A program made the position numbers and the translations under genes. The notes under the pieces were generated by a model. It saw only the letters and a program-made list of their open reading frames with translations, did not search any database and had not been told where the DNA came from. Of a stretch of 64,000 bases of DNA, positions 1 to 13,360 are shown piece after piece. Every line of letters begins with the position of its first letter. The first letter of the stretch is position 1. This DNA is from Cololabis saira (Eukaryota > Chordata > Actinopteri > Beloniformes > Belonidae). Where the stretch lies: assembly GCF_033807715.1 (NCBI RefSeq), contig NC_084591.1:26719090-26783089 (forward strand), read 5' to 3'.

Positions 1-1312
1 GAAGCAAGGGCTGACATGCAGACACTTTCATCCCTTAAAACATCTAATGACACAGTAATCCACAATGTTTCTTAAATTAAACCCATCTTCGTCTCAGTGA
101 GCGCCCTTCTACTATTACACAGTGCATTCCTGCCATTCTGAAGTAATATGTATGGTAAACACATGTGGAGGCCTCAATGTGAGGGCAGTTTGTGGGGAGT
201 GGGGCATCAAAGTACTCTTTGCTCCCTTTCATACTACAAAGTTGAAAATATTAAAAGGTCTCTCATTAGCTGCATAGGGGTTTATAGATATATCCAAGCA
301 TGTGCTGGCATAAGTAGATGACAGCTTGCAGAATTAAAGCAGAGTCTATAAAGCTGTCAGCAACAAATCCAGCTGACGGATGTACATCCAGTCAATGTGG
401 CCTAGATCGCACATAGTGTTGGTGTGCACAATGAGAGAGAGCGCGATGCAGCCTTTGTGGTGATCAGTTTTGTCCAAAGGGCTTTTGTTTCTCAACTGGA
501 TGTTATCCAAATGCTCCTTTGGAGGACACATCACATACTTCCCATAACCCTATTCATCGCAACAAATATGTACAAAGTTGCAGTTCAGGATAGCTTCTGA
601 TTTGCCAGATAGGGCTGTTCTATTGTCAAAGAAAGTGCCTTGTAAGCAGGATGGGCATTGACCCATGGTGTCAACCCTCTCAAAGAGAAACTAGGCTTCA
701 GTAAAAACAACTCAGCCGCTGTTAGAGAGCCAGAGAGATAGTTTTTTCATTCTCCTCCGAAACCATTGATATTTAACTTTGGTGTAAATCAATTTTTCCC
801 CTTTGCTAAATCGAGCAATGTTTTTTCCTGTGACAACATCAAAAGAATATAAACTCAAAGAGTGTCTTCAATTTCCTCAAAGCTGATTACAGATATCAAC
901 TATCTGGGACATGCTATACCACATCAGTCCCAAGGCTGCATTTCCACATGCAGAGTAGCTCATCAGCCGCACCTGAAATAGCAGCTGAGGCCTGGGAAGG
1001 GATGTTAAAGGAGGGTGCCCAGCCTCACCATCTGCTTCAGATCTAGATTTTGGGCTTAGGGAACTGTGTGCCTTTTCTGGAGGCTGGTTACAAGACAGGA
1101 TAAATACCATCAAAGGTAATTATGAAATGGATGATCAGTTTTTAGCAAAGCACAAGCTTCCAATTACAGCTATACAGGGAACATGTGCTGTAAAGGTCTC
1201 AGTGTCTACTACATGTAATCCTTTGTCATTTTTTTCTGGTTTGACAACACGACCAGGCCCTATGGCATACTTTATTATAGTGGGAGGAATATATTATATA
1301 CATATATGTGTG

Positions 1313-1315
<3 letters not shown>
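1..1315. other. SRGAP1 intron 1, distal end, no feature seen
   Basis: This stretch belongs to the long first intron of SRGAP1, whose first coding exon lies at 27270-27333 on the minus strand. I see no exon, RNA gene or bounded repeat in it. Short open frames here lack codon structure, splice context or family likeness. Confidence 0.5.

Positions 1316-1364
<49 letters not shown>
1316..1364. repeat. (TA)n microsatellite
   Basis: An almost pure run of alternating T and A, about 24 units, inside SRGAP1 intron 1. It is flanked by further TA-rich sequence on both sides. Confidence 0.95.
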
Positions 1365-1371
<7 letters not shown>

Positions 1372-1741
1372 AGGGTATCAGATCCTGCTCCACCATGCTT
1401 ATCTACATGTTGCTTGGCCATAGTACCACACTTAGCGAGCAACCAGCCGTTTGTATAAACCCAGTGTCAGCTAAGCATGGCAATAATTTTAAAATGTATC
1501 ACTGAGAACATGATAAAGGGTATATTATGCTGTAAATGTCTGCCGGTAACTCTACAGGTGTTTCGGCTGGCTTCGGTTGAAGGACCCAGAAGCCAAAAAT
1601 TAGCTTTGCTTGACATGCGGTGGGTGTGTTCAACATGGCTGTGCCCCATATGAAATAAAATTAAGAAATAATCGGCTTCAAAACCACTTTTCAGAAACCA
1701 ATGGGTCACTTTGACCTAATGCTTCATACATTGTTTTAGAC

Positions 1742-2095
1742 CAGTGGTTCTCAAATGGGGGTACGCGTACCCCTGGGGGTACGTGAAGGCACTCCAGGGG
1801 GTACGTGAGATTTTAAAATATACATATATTTAAAAAGCAAAAATCCTTTAAAAATAAATATTTCATAAATAATTGAGGAAAATATAAGTCTAAATTCATA
1901 AAATTAATTTTATCTTCAGGAGTAGGCTATTCAACTTATTATCCTAAAGTGTAATAAATCAGTTACTGATGGCACAGTGCTCTGTTTTAGGTATTTTCTT
2001 TTACAACCAAAAGTGCTTTGCGCTGGTTAGGGGGTACTTGGCTGAAAAAATATTTCACAGGGGGTACATCACTGAAAAAAGGTTGAGGACCACTG
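1742..2095. mobile_element. hAT-type non-autonomous transposon (MITE), 354 bp
   Basis: The element begins CAGTGGTTCTCAA and ends with the reverse complement of CAGTGGTCCTCAA, a 13-bp terminal inverted repeat with one mismatch. It is flanked on both sides by the same 8-bp word TTTTAGAC (1734-1741 and 2096-2103), the target-site length expected of hAT transposases. The interior is AT-rich and carries several GGGGGTAC words near both ends, typical of a family spread widely in fish. No transposase frame is present, so it would have moved with an enzyme supplied elsewhere. Confidence 0.9.
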
Positions 2096-2103
2096 TTTTA
2101 GAC

Positions 2104-5100
2104 GGTCTATGGCAAGTGATCCCAAGTCCCCATGAGCAAAAGATAATCCAGGATGGAAGGATGTTTAAAGAACAACATTTGTAAAAATGTAAATAAATTA
2201 CTTCAAAGTTTGATACTTTTTTCAGTTTGTACAGAAATTAAAATGTTTTTGTCCAGAATAAGTTTTGTTACGTGTTATTCTAGTGGCACAGAGCTCGTGC
2301 AACGAATTCACTAGGACAGGAGTAAGAAGGTCATGAAGTTCTTACACCTGAGCATGACTGCTGGACAATATTACTGTGCAGTCATCTTAAATTTCCTCAC
2401 CTCAAAACACTGTTTTACTGATACCTTCTTTAGACTAACCCAATCCATCTGTGATAAAGAGGCAAAATAGGCAGGAACAAAACAACACCTTTTTTTTTAT
2501 TAAATAAAGCTGTCTGGACCACGGTGACAATTTGAATAATAGTTACTTTGGCAAAAAGTAATAGGGATTTGGCAAAAAAAGGCCAAACAGATTCTGTCCG
2601 TTCACTTAAAGTGCAGCCAAATTGCCAGCTTAACTGAATCATTTCATCTCAAAATATTACAAATCTGGCAATGATCAGTGGTCCACATTACAATTTCTGA
2701 GTGACACGTTAGCAACGTTCCAAAACCACAAAGAGGCTTCCAACAGAAGTACTGTAGACTACTGTGATCCAACATGAAATTCAAATCAGAGTGGGAAAGG
2801 GCCTTGCCCATAGTCATCTACTTCTTTAGAGATGCTATAAACTTAAGAAGGTCAAGAGAAATGTTATACTCTATATTTGTCTTGCTGTGTCCACAATGAA
2901 CTGAATACGAATGGTTCAGTGCAGGTTGTGCTCAAATATTTTATTTAATAACAAAATTGCAGCAACAGGCAAAACCTGGGTCTCTCTCTGTAACCCTGAA
3001 AGACTGGTGATCCCTCCAGAGTCAGTCTATCACAAATAAAATCCCTTGATTAAAAAAAAAAAAAAAAAAAAAACCAACCACCACAAAAACACTGTGCACT
3101 GTTTAAACAAAATGCTAACTATATGAGGAAAGAAAAACACGCGTGAGAATAGAAGATTGTAACTGGGACAAGTGAACACTTACGTTTGTGTGTCAGTTCC
3201 ATTCAATACACTGATATTTAAATGTGCATTTTCAATAACTGAAATGTAATGATCTCTGTCAATTAGATTTAGCTCTATTAGTGGCATACAAGCCAAAAGC
3301 CACAGTTGCTAAGGCAACAACCCCACACATGAGAGGCCTACAGCAAGCAGAAGAGAGATCAATCATTACTGACTTTACAGTGACCACTAAGGACCATCAT
3401 TTTGATCCAAACTAAATAAAAGAACTAAGAGCTTGTTTCTAAGAAGGAAAGCACATTTTGGACTCAGAGCTGTTGCTTCAGCTGCCTGTTGACATGTAGA
3501 CATTTTATTTAATCTGGACACCAGGTTGTCAAATGGACAGGCACAGATTTGGCTGGACATCTCCTAGTGTGCATGCTTGAGTAATATTTTGTTTGTTAAT
3601 GTCCACAGAGAGTCAAAGTATATATGTTCTTAAATATCACACCAAAAATCATAACCGCAGTTGAATTGTAGCTTGATCCTCCCTGGATTTACCGGTCTTC
3701 GATGTAGATTCAGAAGAGAGACAACGAATACAGTGTCAGTCAGAGAAAATACAGCGTATCCAAAGTATCCAAAAAACTAAAATAAACACACACAGAAAAC
3801 TGCAGTAGAATCCTTTTCGTTTTTGATGCATAAACAGAAATATAACAATCATCGCTAAACACACAACTTATTTGTTGTGCTGCTTCCCATTGCCAGCGGG
3901 GTTTCCGTGTAGTAGGGAAGCAAAATTTGAAGGAAACCTTTGAAAAACTGATAAACAGAGTACAAAAGTCAGGTTTACTTCTACCAACTGATTTTGAGAG
4001 AATACACTAATAGGTGACAGTATAATGTATGTAGTAGAAAAAAAAAGGCGTTGGTCTAAAATAGCAACTACATCTGCTACTCAGTAAGTAGCTACTTGTT
4101 ACTACTTTGCAAAAAAAAAAAAAGGCACCTCAAGCTATCAAAAAGGTTCAAAATACAAATTACAAAAACACTATTGTACTACATCTGTGTACATGGTGAA
4201 TCATGGGGTATTTAAAAAAAAAAAGACAAATTATGTAACACAGGTTATTAGATGCATGCAGCTAAATCAATAAGTTTTGTAAAAGAGCTGTGCAATGACT
4301 ACTGAAGTGGCATCTAATGCCAATTGTGAAACATCACAGTGGAAATGTGATGTGGCAGGGGATACGTATGAGGTTAATAAAGTTATGAAGACATAAATGC
4401 CTAATGTAATATACATTGTTGCTTTTAAAATCATCTCGACTTCTCTATTATCTCTGCACAGTCACGCTCATGTGGTTTCAATGTGACAGTGATGCATATT
4501 TAAAAAAGGTTTAGCAAAATTTAACTTTTAACAAAGCACAGACTGGGAAAAATAAATGCTGGTATGATAAGGTGAGTTGTTTCTATACTTTCAATCACCA
4601 ATAACCCACCAGACGCCTGCTGTAATTTAATACACAAACTATAGCCACAACAACATCAGAGAAAAGAGACCCTAGAAGTACATTAATCACTTTTCCTGTT
4701 CATTTCTAAAGCATGCAGCTGCTGTGTCTGCTTCCCTACAGGAACCGGTTTTGGCTCTTGTGTGTGAAATAATGAGATATAATCATAATCTCTTGATTAA
4801 AAACTGGTCCAAGCAAAGCTCCTCCACTTCTTTGACATGAAATGAAAACCGAACTGGACTGATAAAAGGATTGACATGTTCTAACTTTTTATTTTCCCAA
4901 ATAAAGTAATGCCCCGCCTCGCATCTGGCATGACTTTGTGCTTTAGTTGGGGGATATCAGTTCTGTGAGAGATAAAGGGACTCGGATTTCAATGTCAAGG
5001 AAGCCACTCAATCTCAACAAAGCTAACCTCAGGCAAAAGACGTGGCTGGGCATGCCCACAGCTTTTACAGTTGGGATGTTTGTTTAGGGTAACAATACTA

Positions 5101-6114
5101 TGAACACTACTTGGTCGGAGAGAGTTGAAGAGGCGTGTAGCATGAGACCATCTGGAACGGATATGCACGAGCTTTAATCTGTTGCAATATTTACTTGCCC
5201 GAGTGGCAAATGAATTCAAACTTCAGAATGTTGACAAAGACTTTAAAATACAAACTGTGAAACACAGACCTAAGAACAGTAAAGTAGTTGAGTGACCTGC
5301 AGAGATCGGCCCTATAGGAGAACGGACTTTAGAGGACTGTGACTCTATTGTGTTTATTGGACCATAATAAGGTGTGAAGGTAATAAAAAGCAAAAGGATA
5401 GTAAAGTATAGCAGTTATAAGGTATTTTTAGATTAGACCCTGGTTTTACTTCTGGATGAAGAACGCACGTTTAACACGCACTGGGCAACGTCTGGGCAAG
5501 ACGTATTATTGCCTTGCCAGTTCCTGAAGCTGAGTTGCAGGGAGGGGAACGTGGCTTGGGAGGAGTTATTAGGTGCTGACATACTGGCATTTCTTAGCGG
5601 AACATTTGGCCCTTTTGCTGGTCACGGTGACCGTATGCAAGTGCAGCTATCCAGAAAGGCGTAAAATCTGACCACCTCGTTTTTCCCTCCTGAGGTAGAC
5701 CAAAAGGCGTGAAAGAGTAGAGACCGGTCGTGTATATTAGGGCCATCCCCCATTCCACAACAGAGTGAGAAGTATGAAAATTGAACAACTTTGTTGTACG
5801 TGTTCCGACCATAGTCATGAGCACAGAGGTGCGTCTCGCTCCAGGGACAGTCAGCGCTCGTAGTTAAAACCCGTCTCACAAATGAAACAACAGCTGGTGA
5901 GGACGTCCGGGACACTTCCAGCTAATCAGGAAGACCTGGACACTCCCAGCTGAAGCAGTCGCATTGTTTTAATTAGTGTACTGATGCTGTACATGCAGCT
6001 AAATGTATCTAGATACACTGCTCAAACCTTCCCGGTCAACTTCTGCACACATCTGTGGGGCACACATCTGGGACACACACACACGGCTGACAGGATCTTC
6101 TCCTCGGGTATGTT

Positions 6115-6145
<31 letters not shown>

Positions 6146-6922
6146 AGATGACGCAGTGAACGTGATTCTGTCTAGCTTTGCGCACAAAACGTGGAGTCAC
6201 ACTTCAGATCATGTACAAGGACACACGTTTGCAGGATTTTTCCTCTCTTCCTTTGGCCAGTATGTAAAGACCAATGCTGTTAAATTGGTGGCCTACTTTT
6301 ACGGAAATGTTACAGAACACTGGTATGCAAGCACTTATTGAGATGTACTATGTAAGATGACGGCCCGCTGTCTGTTTGGTCGGCCTAGCTGGCTTCACCA
6401 ACATCAGAAGAGCCGGCTGATGCAGGAGATGAAGGGGTGGTGGATCCATGCTGAATTACAACAGGATTTACATACCGACTACCCCCAAATTGTATTGCAC
6501 AAATATGACTAGCAGTCTCCCTCTGCCACTTCTGCTGCTGTGTTTGTGGAACAAAAATCACCTCTTTCTGAAGTTTTCCAGTTTGTTAATGACCAGAGAT
6601 TCTTTCTTGTTCGTTTTTTAGCAGTTGTTAATTTTTGCGCATAGGTGTATGTGAGAGTTAATGTGTCCTATATCAGTCCTCTTGTCAGACTGATCAAACA
6701 TACTTTATTAAGGAGGTGAAACCTTGATTCTACCAGTGAGGACTAAAACCGCTGAAACATGAAAGAACAGGACAGTGATAGGTGCAGTTTGTGCAGTGAG
6801 ATGTGTTCTGATGTAAGTGAATGTGAGGTGGGTTATTACAGAAAGTGCAGGCATGCAACATAAAACAGACAGATACATATATTATGTATATGTATAATAT
6901 TCGTTTCATTTTCATGTATACT
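2104..6922. other. SRGAP1 intron 1, no gene seen
   Basis: About 4.8 kb of intron without a recognisable exon or bounded element. It contains simple A runs near 3051-3073 and 6117-6138. Open frames on either strand here are short and unrelated to any family I recognise. Confidence 0.5.
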
Positions 6923-6990
6923 GTACAGCACTTTGGTCAACCTCGGTTGTTTTTAAATGTGCTATATAAATAAAATTGACATATAAATAA
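6923..6990 (+). repeat. LINE/SINE 3' tail fragment
   Basis: The segment contains CAGCACTTTGGTCAACCT, then TTTTTAAATGTGCTATATAA and an ATAAA-rich end. The same string occurs again at 13297-13360. This is the familiar 3' end shared by several fish LINE and SINE families. Only the tail is recognisable; no reverse transcriptase remains next to it. Confidence 0.6.
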
Positions 6991-9900
6991 AGTACATATA
7001 ACAAGAGGAAAAGAAGGACAAAAGCTCCTTCTTCATATATTCAAATTAGTGTGCATGTATGTGCGTGTATGTGCGTGCCTGAACTTGTATGTGTAGTGAG
7101 ACATATGCATGCATAGATGGAAGTACAAACACTCATATGGTTCTGTAATAGGCTGATTTATACCGTCCATGGCTCTGGGGATGAGGAGCTCGCAGACAAC
7201 CTCGTTTTCTCATCAACAAATCCCACCAACGACCCGCAACCCACTCCTGTCACTTCTGTTTACATTAGTCCTAGCCCACAACTGTACCATTAGAAGCAAT
7301 TATTGGTGGGAACAGCTTGACACATCACCCCATGTCGGTCAATAATGTAAAAAGGACAGCTGTCACGTTAAATTCTACTATTTATCCGCCAATGCAAAAG
7401 GGGCTATAGAAAGAACTGACTCCTAGGGGGTTTTCAGTGGGGGAGATGTTCTCCACCAGTCCTGCACCATAGGTTGGTTGATCTCAGAGAATGTTTTATT
7501 AGACAGTATTCAAGTCATCCAACGTCTGTCCTCAGATGCCAAGTCTTATTTCAGTGACATAAAGGTGCACAAAGCTATTGTGAAACCACTTTTTACAGTT
7601 GCTGGGTTTATTTATTACTTACATCTAAACCTATAAAAGTCCATGAATTAGGATACAGTCATAAATGCAAATTGAAAACAACCGATTACCCTCAATTTCA
7701 CCCTTCCCCACCAAGCTTGAAGAAAAACTTACTTTAGCTGAAAATGGTTTTCCGCTCTATAGAAAGTGCTTCGTTGATGGAGTCTGATATCATTAGTTCT
7801 AATCTACACTAATGAAAACTGAGTTACAAACTGTACATATATTGTATATAGTATATACTGTATAATATATAAATATTAAACATTTCTGAAAAATGGAGCA
7901 GCCTCATTCTTTCATGAAAATGTAACTTATCTAGGATTCCAGCTGGTGTTTAGACATCAAAACATTAGAAAGCTGACTTCAAATAACTTAATATCATGGC
8001 CTACTTCCAGCATAATGTTCCCTGACTGCATTCATTTTATCCTTACACTCTGAGCTTCTATTATTGCCAGCTTATATTGTCCATAAATCTGTTGTTCCTT
8101 GTCCCAGCAACAGATCCATCAAATTATCTATGCATTGTGTACTTATCTGTTTGTACATCTGCCTTCTTTCACGTTATGTACACTTCCATTTCATGGCCTT
8201 TTGCAATGTCCTCTTCCCAATGTGGAAACACCAGAGCTGGGAAGGGATACCAGATCTATGGCTCCAAGCGAGCAGAAGCCGCAGCCGGCTTTAGTGTGTT
8301 CCCACAATCACGATACTGGGCACCAAGAACTCCTGTATACGAGTTTACATACAAAGTTACATTGTTACCATTACAAAAAGCTGCTTTATTATACCAGGAT
8401 AAACTTTAGTTTATGGTCACAGTTGCCGCTTTGACACATGGCTAAACTGACGCTGGTACTGTTTGAGCCAAGCGAAGTATCACTTAGTTGAATATTTATT
8501 ACTTAACCTGTATAGTGAAAAATAATGCTGGCTACTCTGCTTGAATTTTGACCCCATACTTAAATATGTCATGCACTAACCTAGGGGGTTACATTTTTAG
8601 CATTGGTCCTAACCAGACCTGGACCACAGATTTAATCAGTCACAGTCATAGTTGTCACAGAAATCCCTGTTAAAACCTTCTGTTAGCTCTCTGTAGTTAC
8701 ATTTTAACTTAATCACTGCTGTGACATATTATGTGAAAAATAAGTTAATAATACGAGAGAAATAATTTGACAGTTTTCAACAACTCTCAAAGTCATTTTA
8801 GAACATATTTCCAATTTAAAGTGTACTTAAATAAAGGGTAGTACATTTTGTACTTTATAAATGGTAAGTTCAACCAAAAGGAAAGATCTATCACATGGTA
8901 ACAATGCATTCCTTCATAATTTGCAACTTGTCCAGTAAATGGCTAAAAAAAGCGTAATCCCTTGCTCATGCGTTTTCCTTCTTGTCATTGACCATCCCTC
9001 GCCATACCACAAAAAACAGCACCTTGCAGGATGTGCGGTTTCTGGTCCTTTGATGGGGTTGAGCCTGCAGAGGAGCTGCAGGGTTGACGGGATGAACAAC
9101 CCTGCTATTCAAAACCAGGCCTATAATTCCAGAGGGAAGGGCATGTGCTGGTGGCCCACTGGTAGGAGAGAGGGTGCAAGAGAAACAGAAAGGGGAGGCA
9201 GGAATGCTATCAGGCTAGTTATTAACAGAAAACGTGTTGGAAAGGAAGGTTGAGGGTTTAGTAATCCTTCAACGAGAAAGAGGATTTTTATGAGCCTTTT
9301 ATGTCTAGATTTCTTTCTGCATGGTTGCTGTAAGCAGCCATAAAAAATACAGAAAGATGAACTCCAGGCACGGAAAACATTAAGTGGCACTTTGTTGTTG
9401 GAGAGACACTAACAATCTGTATAGTAAGAGTAACAGCAATGCAAACGGACAAAAATGTCATGCAGACAAGTTTTCCATGGACAAACAGTCTCATTTGTGC
9501 AAAAGACCTCAACAGCAGGAATGCAAATGTCAGCATTCACGCCACAACAAACAATGGTCTTTTCTTGATTGTACAATGACTTCCATCTGTTGCCTTTTAG
9601 CTCATGTGCCAATCTGAAAATCGCTTTTGTAAATTTTTGTTCTTCAAGTCCTAAACCTGGTTATCTCCTAATGTAATTCAATCTTCCATCTACTGTATCC
9701 ATCCGAGCTGTATCCTGTCCAGGGTTGTAAAGAGCTGCTAGAGACTACAGCCATTGAGTGAGAAGTAGGGTACACCCCAGACATCGGTCCATAACAAAGA
9801 TCACAGTGACTCAAGACTTATTCAAATTAAAAATATTTTACAACTTACAAATAGGGGGGAAAATGGTTGCATGAGGGAGACCTTAAAACAAATTAGCTAC

Positions 9901-12900
9901 AGCATCCCACTTAACTCGTGCAGAAGTCCAGTCTTTAAAAGAAAATAACTATTTCAAGGTTGAAAGAGATGGATAACTTGTCTCATCTGTAAATGAGCAG
10001 CTGGCTCCAAGCACAAATAAAAGTTTGTACTTATGTGGACATTCTGGACACATACATACATTATGTAGAAAGACATGCCCATTCAGGCTTCTCTGAATAC
10101 GTTTACAAACTCTACTGTGTCCATACATAGGCAGTATTGATTACTAGAGTAATGGTTTTAAATAAAACACTAAGTAGTACAGAGCATCCCTCTGTTCCGG
10201 CATTGTAAATGGTAATAGGATGTCTAAGAGTTTGCATAACAATGTGTGCTAAATATACAGTGTATGCAATTAATCTGCTTCTATATCTCCATATACCCTA
10301 TCATCATCTTAATCATTTAATCTTTAAAATGTTTATTATAAGATGAAAAAAGTACAGACAAAAATACATATATTTTACTGAACTAAAGCCAATGTTTGTA
10401 ATGTTCCAACCAATCAATTCCAGTTTTCTACACGCTGGTATAGACCAGTCAGATCCAGGTCCTGCTCTCGAAGCCTGGGAACAAAGCAACTGGACTTCAT
10501 TTCTTCTTCAAGATGTTTTACCTTCTATCCAGAGGGCTTGCTCATCTTACCTTGCTTTGAGCCTTCCAATTTATTTCTAACTATTGTGGAAATTCTACCA
10601 ATTATAATAGAATATACGGGAACTCTAAAATAAAAGTGTTGAAAGTTACCGGACAGGAGTGTTTGTACAAATTATAACTGATTTTAGAATGAACAATGTT
10701 ATTCCACAATTCCTCAAATGAAAATGACCTGTAGCAAGACTCCAACGCAACATTTGGCAGGAAGAAAGAAAAATATTAATTCTTTTGATGAAAATATGAA
10801 ATACTCCGCCATCCAGATAAAAGATTTTTGCTGTACCGTCCAAATTTCTACTTTAATTCCACTATTCTATCATGTGAGCTGACTGCATAGTTTACTTGAT
10901 CAAATTACTCATTTATCCTTAATACTGTTTGTAATGGGAATTCAAAACATGTCTGCTGTAAACAAAAAAAAAAAAGAATATTTTATTTCACACGACAACA
11001 GAAAATGGGAGCTGTTAAAAACTATTGATATACAAGCAATGAGACTGAGAGCAGATCTAATACTTTGACAGAAAAAGCACACCAGCATCAACAAACACGA
11101 GACAGTTTGTTTTGAACCAAACAGAAAAGAAAGGAAACAAAAAGTTGACGTTTTTCCCCCTGATGCTCGTAAGTGTGGCAGATAAAATAATTCAGTCAGA
11201 GAGATCTTCTGCCTCATGTAAACACGCTCACCCCTCTTGCGCCTGGTGTTCTCAGGCATGACATGCACAGTGATTGAAGAGGTTTCTTTCAACTGTGCTG
11301 ATAAATAGTATGAGATGTACTCTGAGTGAGACTCTGTTATTAGGATTATAATGAAACAGACAAGTGAAAACTTACAAAGATGTTTCTAAAAGGAGGACAA
11401 AAACTTAGAAGTGTCTTCTAGTTAAAAAAAGAACCTAAACCAAACACCTCCAAACATTCAGCCTCTTTACTAGATGTCAAATGTTTCAGGTAATAGCCCT
11501 TTTGGAAACCCACTGAAAATGTTGGCCATTAAAAACAAACCGTAAACCAACTTGAGCACTAATCTGAGAATGATTTCTGCAACCATTCCCAGTGAGGTTT
11601 CATCTTTCTTCACAGTGGATGAGCTCACCTTTGTGGGACATGGAGAGCAGAGTTGAGCTGGATCAAGATGTGTCTGGACAGCTGATGACCCATGAGTAAA
11701 GTAGCAGCCAAAAATCCCTAAAGCCAACTGAGTTAGACTTTTCTTCTCTCCCTTAAAACTGTCTCACTATCTTGAAGGTATTCTTAGCCATAAAAATATA
11801 TCAATCTCATCTGTAAAAATACATGATACACAATGTTTTACAAAACACACAACTGAGAGTTCCAAAAGGACAAAAGATAAAAACCATTTTGGTAACAAAT
11901 TGGCACATTATAATATACATAAATCAGAATACACGAATAGGTGTTTATTACACATATTGTGGAATCTCTAAAAGTAAACCTCTATAGTTCATCAAGAGCA
12001 TCAGCGTGGCCTTTAAATTGTCTGTGCTCAGACCAAGGATTTAGGGCACCAGGTTTGGCACAAAGCGGGACAAATTGGGGTTAGAATGAGGGATTGATAG
12101 TGAATGGATGTTTAGGCTAAAAGTAGGAGGGAAGACTGAGGGTAGAGAATTAAGAGCAGGTGGAGGACGCGGGGGGGAAGCGGTGTACCCAAGAGCATAG
12201 GTTTAGGATGAGGAGAGATTCATTTCAGAACCCCCTGGTTACAAAGCCAAATTATCAGGATCAAACTCATTCATCAGGAAAACTATATTACGTCCCAAAC
12301 CGTAGTTAGACAGTAAACGCAAGCTTATTTTGTTTACATTTAAGAAATAATGATCTAAGTTGATGTCATAAATGAAAACCAAAACTTTAGTCACACCAGC
12401 AGAGACATTTGTAGGTCTCTTCCTGTAGCCAAAGAAAACTGCTGCAGGACTTTTGCTTAGAGCCTACCTTCAAAGCAAACGCATATGCTTAGATCAAAGA
12501 GGAGTCATATTGCTGATAGGATACACATTTTCCATTTCATCCAAAAGTTCACACATATAATTTTTGTTTGAATCGGCCATAGAAGGGCAGTGAAGGAATA
12601 ATCAGAACTCAACAACGAAGTCCCAAGCCTACAATCATGAGAATTTTATTACGATTCAAGTTACAAACATTTCCAGAACTGAGCAAATGATTATGTAGAG
12701 CCCCGTGTTTCTTTAGCTGTAACTAACTAAACTGACAGCTCAAAGCAAGCATTAAAGAAGAGAGGCAGTTTAATGCTGTACTGGAGGTTCTGAATTATTT
12801 TGCTCAGTCTGATGCAACAAAATCTGTTAGGCCGAAGTCGCACTGAGACGGCATAATAATGAGCCTTCCTTGCACAAAATGGCTCACTGCAATGCAGCTG

Positions 12901-13296
12901 AGTTTGGATGTTTAAAGTGAGAAACAGATATGTCTTCTGCGCCTTCTTGCTTCCAAATCAAAACACAAACTGTGAAGATCCTGACTTGACAAAAGAACCT
13001 AAACACGAGAGTGATAAGAAAGATACAGATGACAAAACACTAAAATCTGCCCGCAAATGAGAACATTTCTCAAGAAAAGTTCTCCAGTCCGTTCAACTCA
13101 AGGAGAAACTGATGTCTTGACTTTCTCCAAGCACCAGTATGAGGCCGACTATTCTGAGTGTACTATGATCCCCTCGAGATGAATTTTAATAAAGATCTAG
13201 TTTCTTAAATACTTTTTATTATATTTTCCTGCTTTAAAATGGAAATGTTTATTTATTATGTTTTTATTATTAATTATTATCATCATCATTATCTGA
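6991..13296. other. SRGAP1 intron 1, no gene seen
   Basis: About 6.3 kb without a supported exon, RNA gene or bounded transposon. Base composition is AT-rich and ordinary. Conserved regulatory elements could lie here, since long first introns of developmental genes often hold them, but none can be named without comparison to other fish. Confidence 0.45.
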
Positions 13297-13360
13297 TTGT
13301 AAAGCACTTTGATCAACCTTGTTGTTTTTAAATGTGCTATATACATAAATTTGACCTTGA
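13297..13360 (+). repeat. LINE/SINE 3' tail fragment, second copy
   Basis: It reads TGTAAAGCACTTTGATCAAC followed by TTTTTAAATGTGCTATATAC, and matches the piece at 6923-6990 over about 55 bp with a few differences. It is preceded by AT-rich sequence with an ATC run, and nothing of the element body is recognisable. Confidence 0.6.
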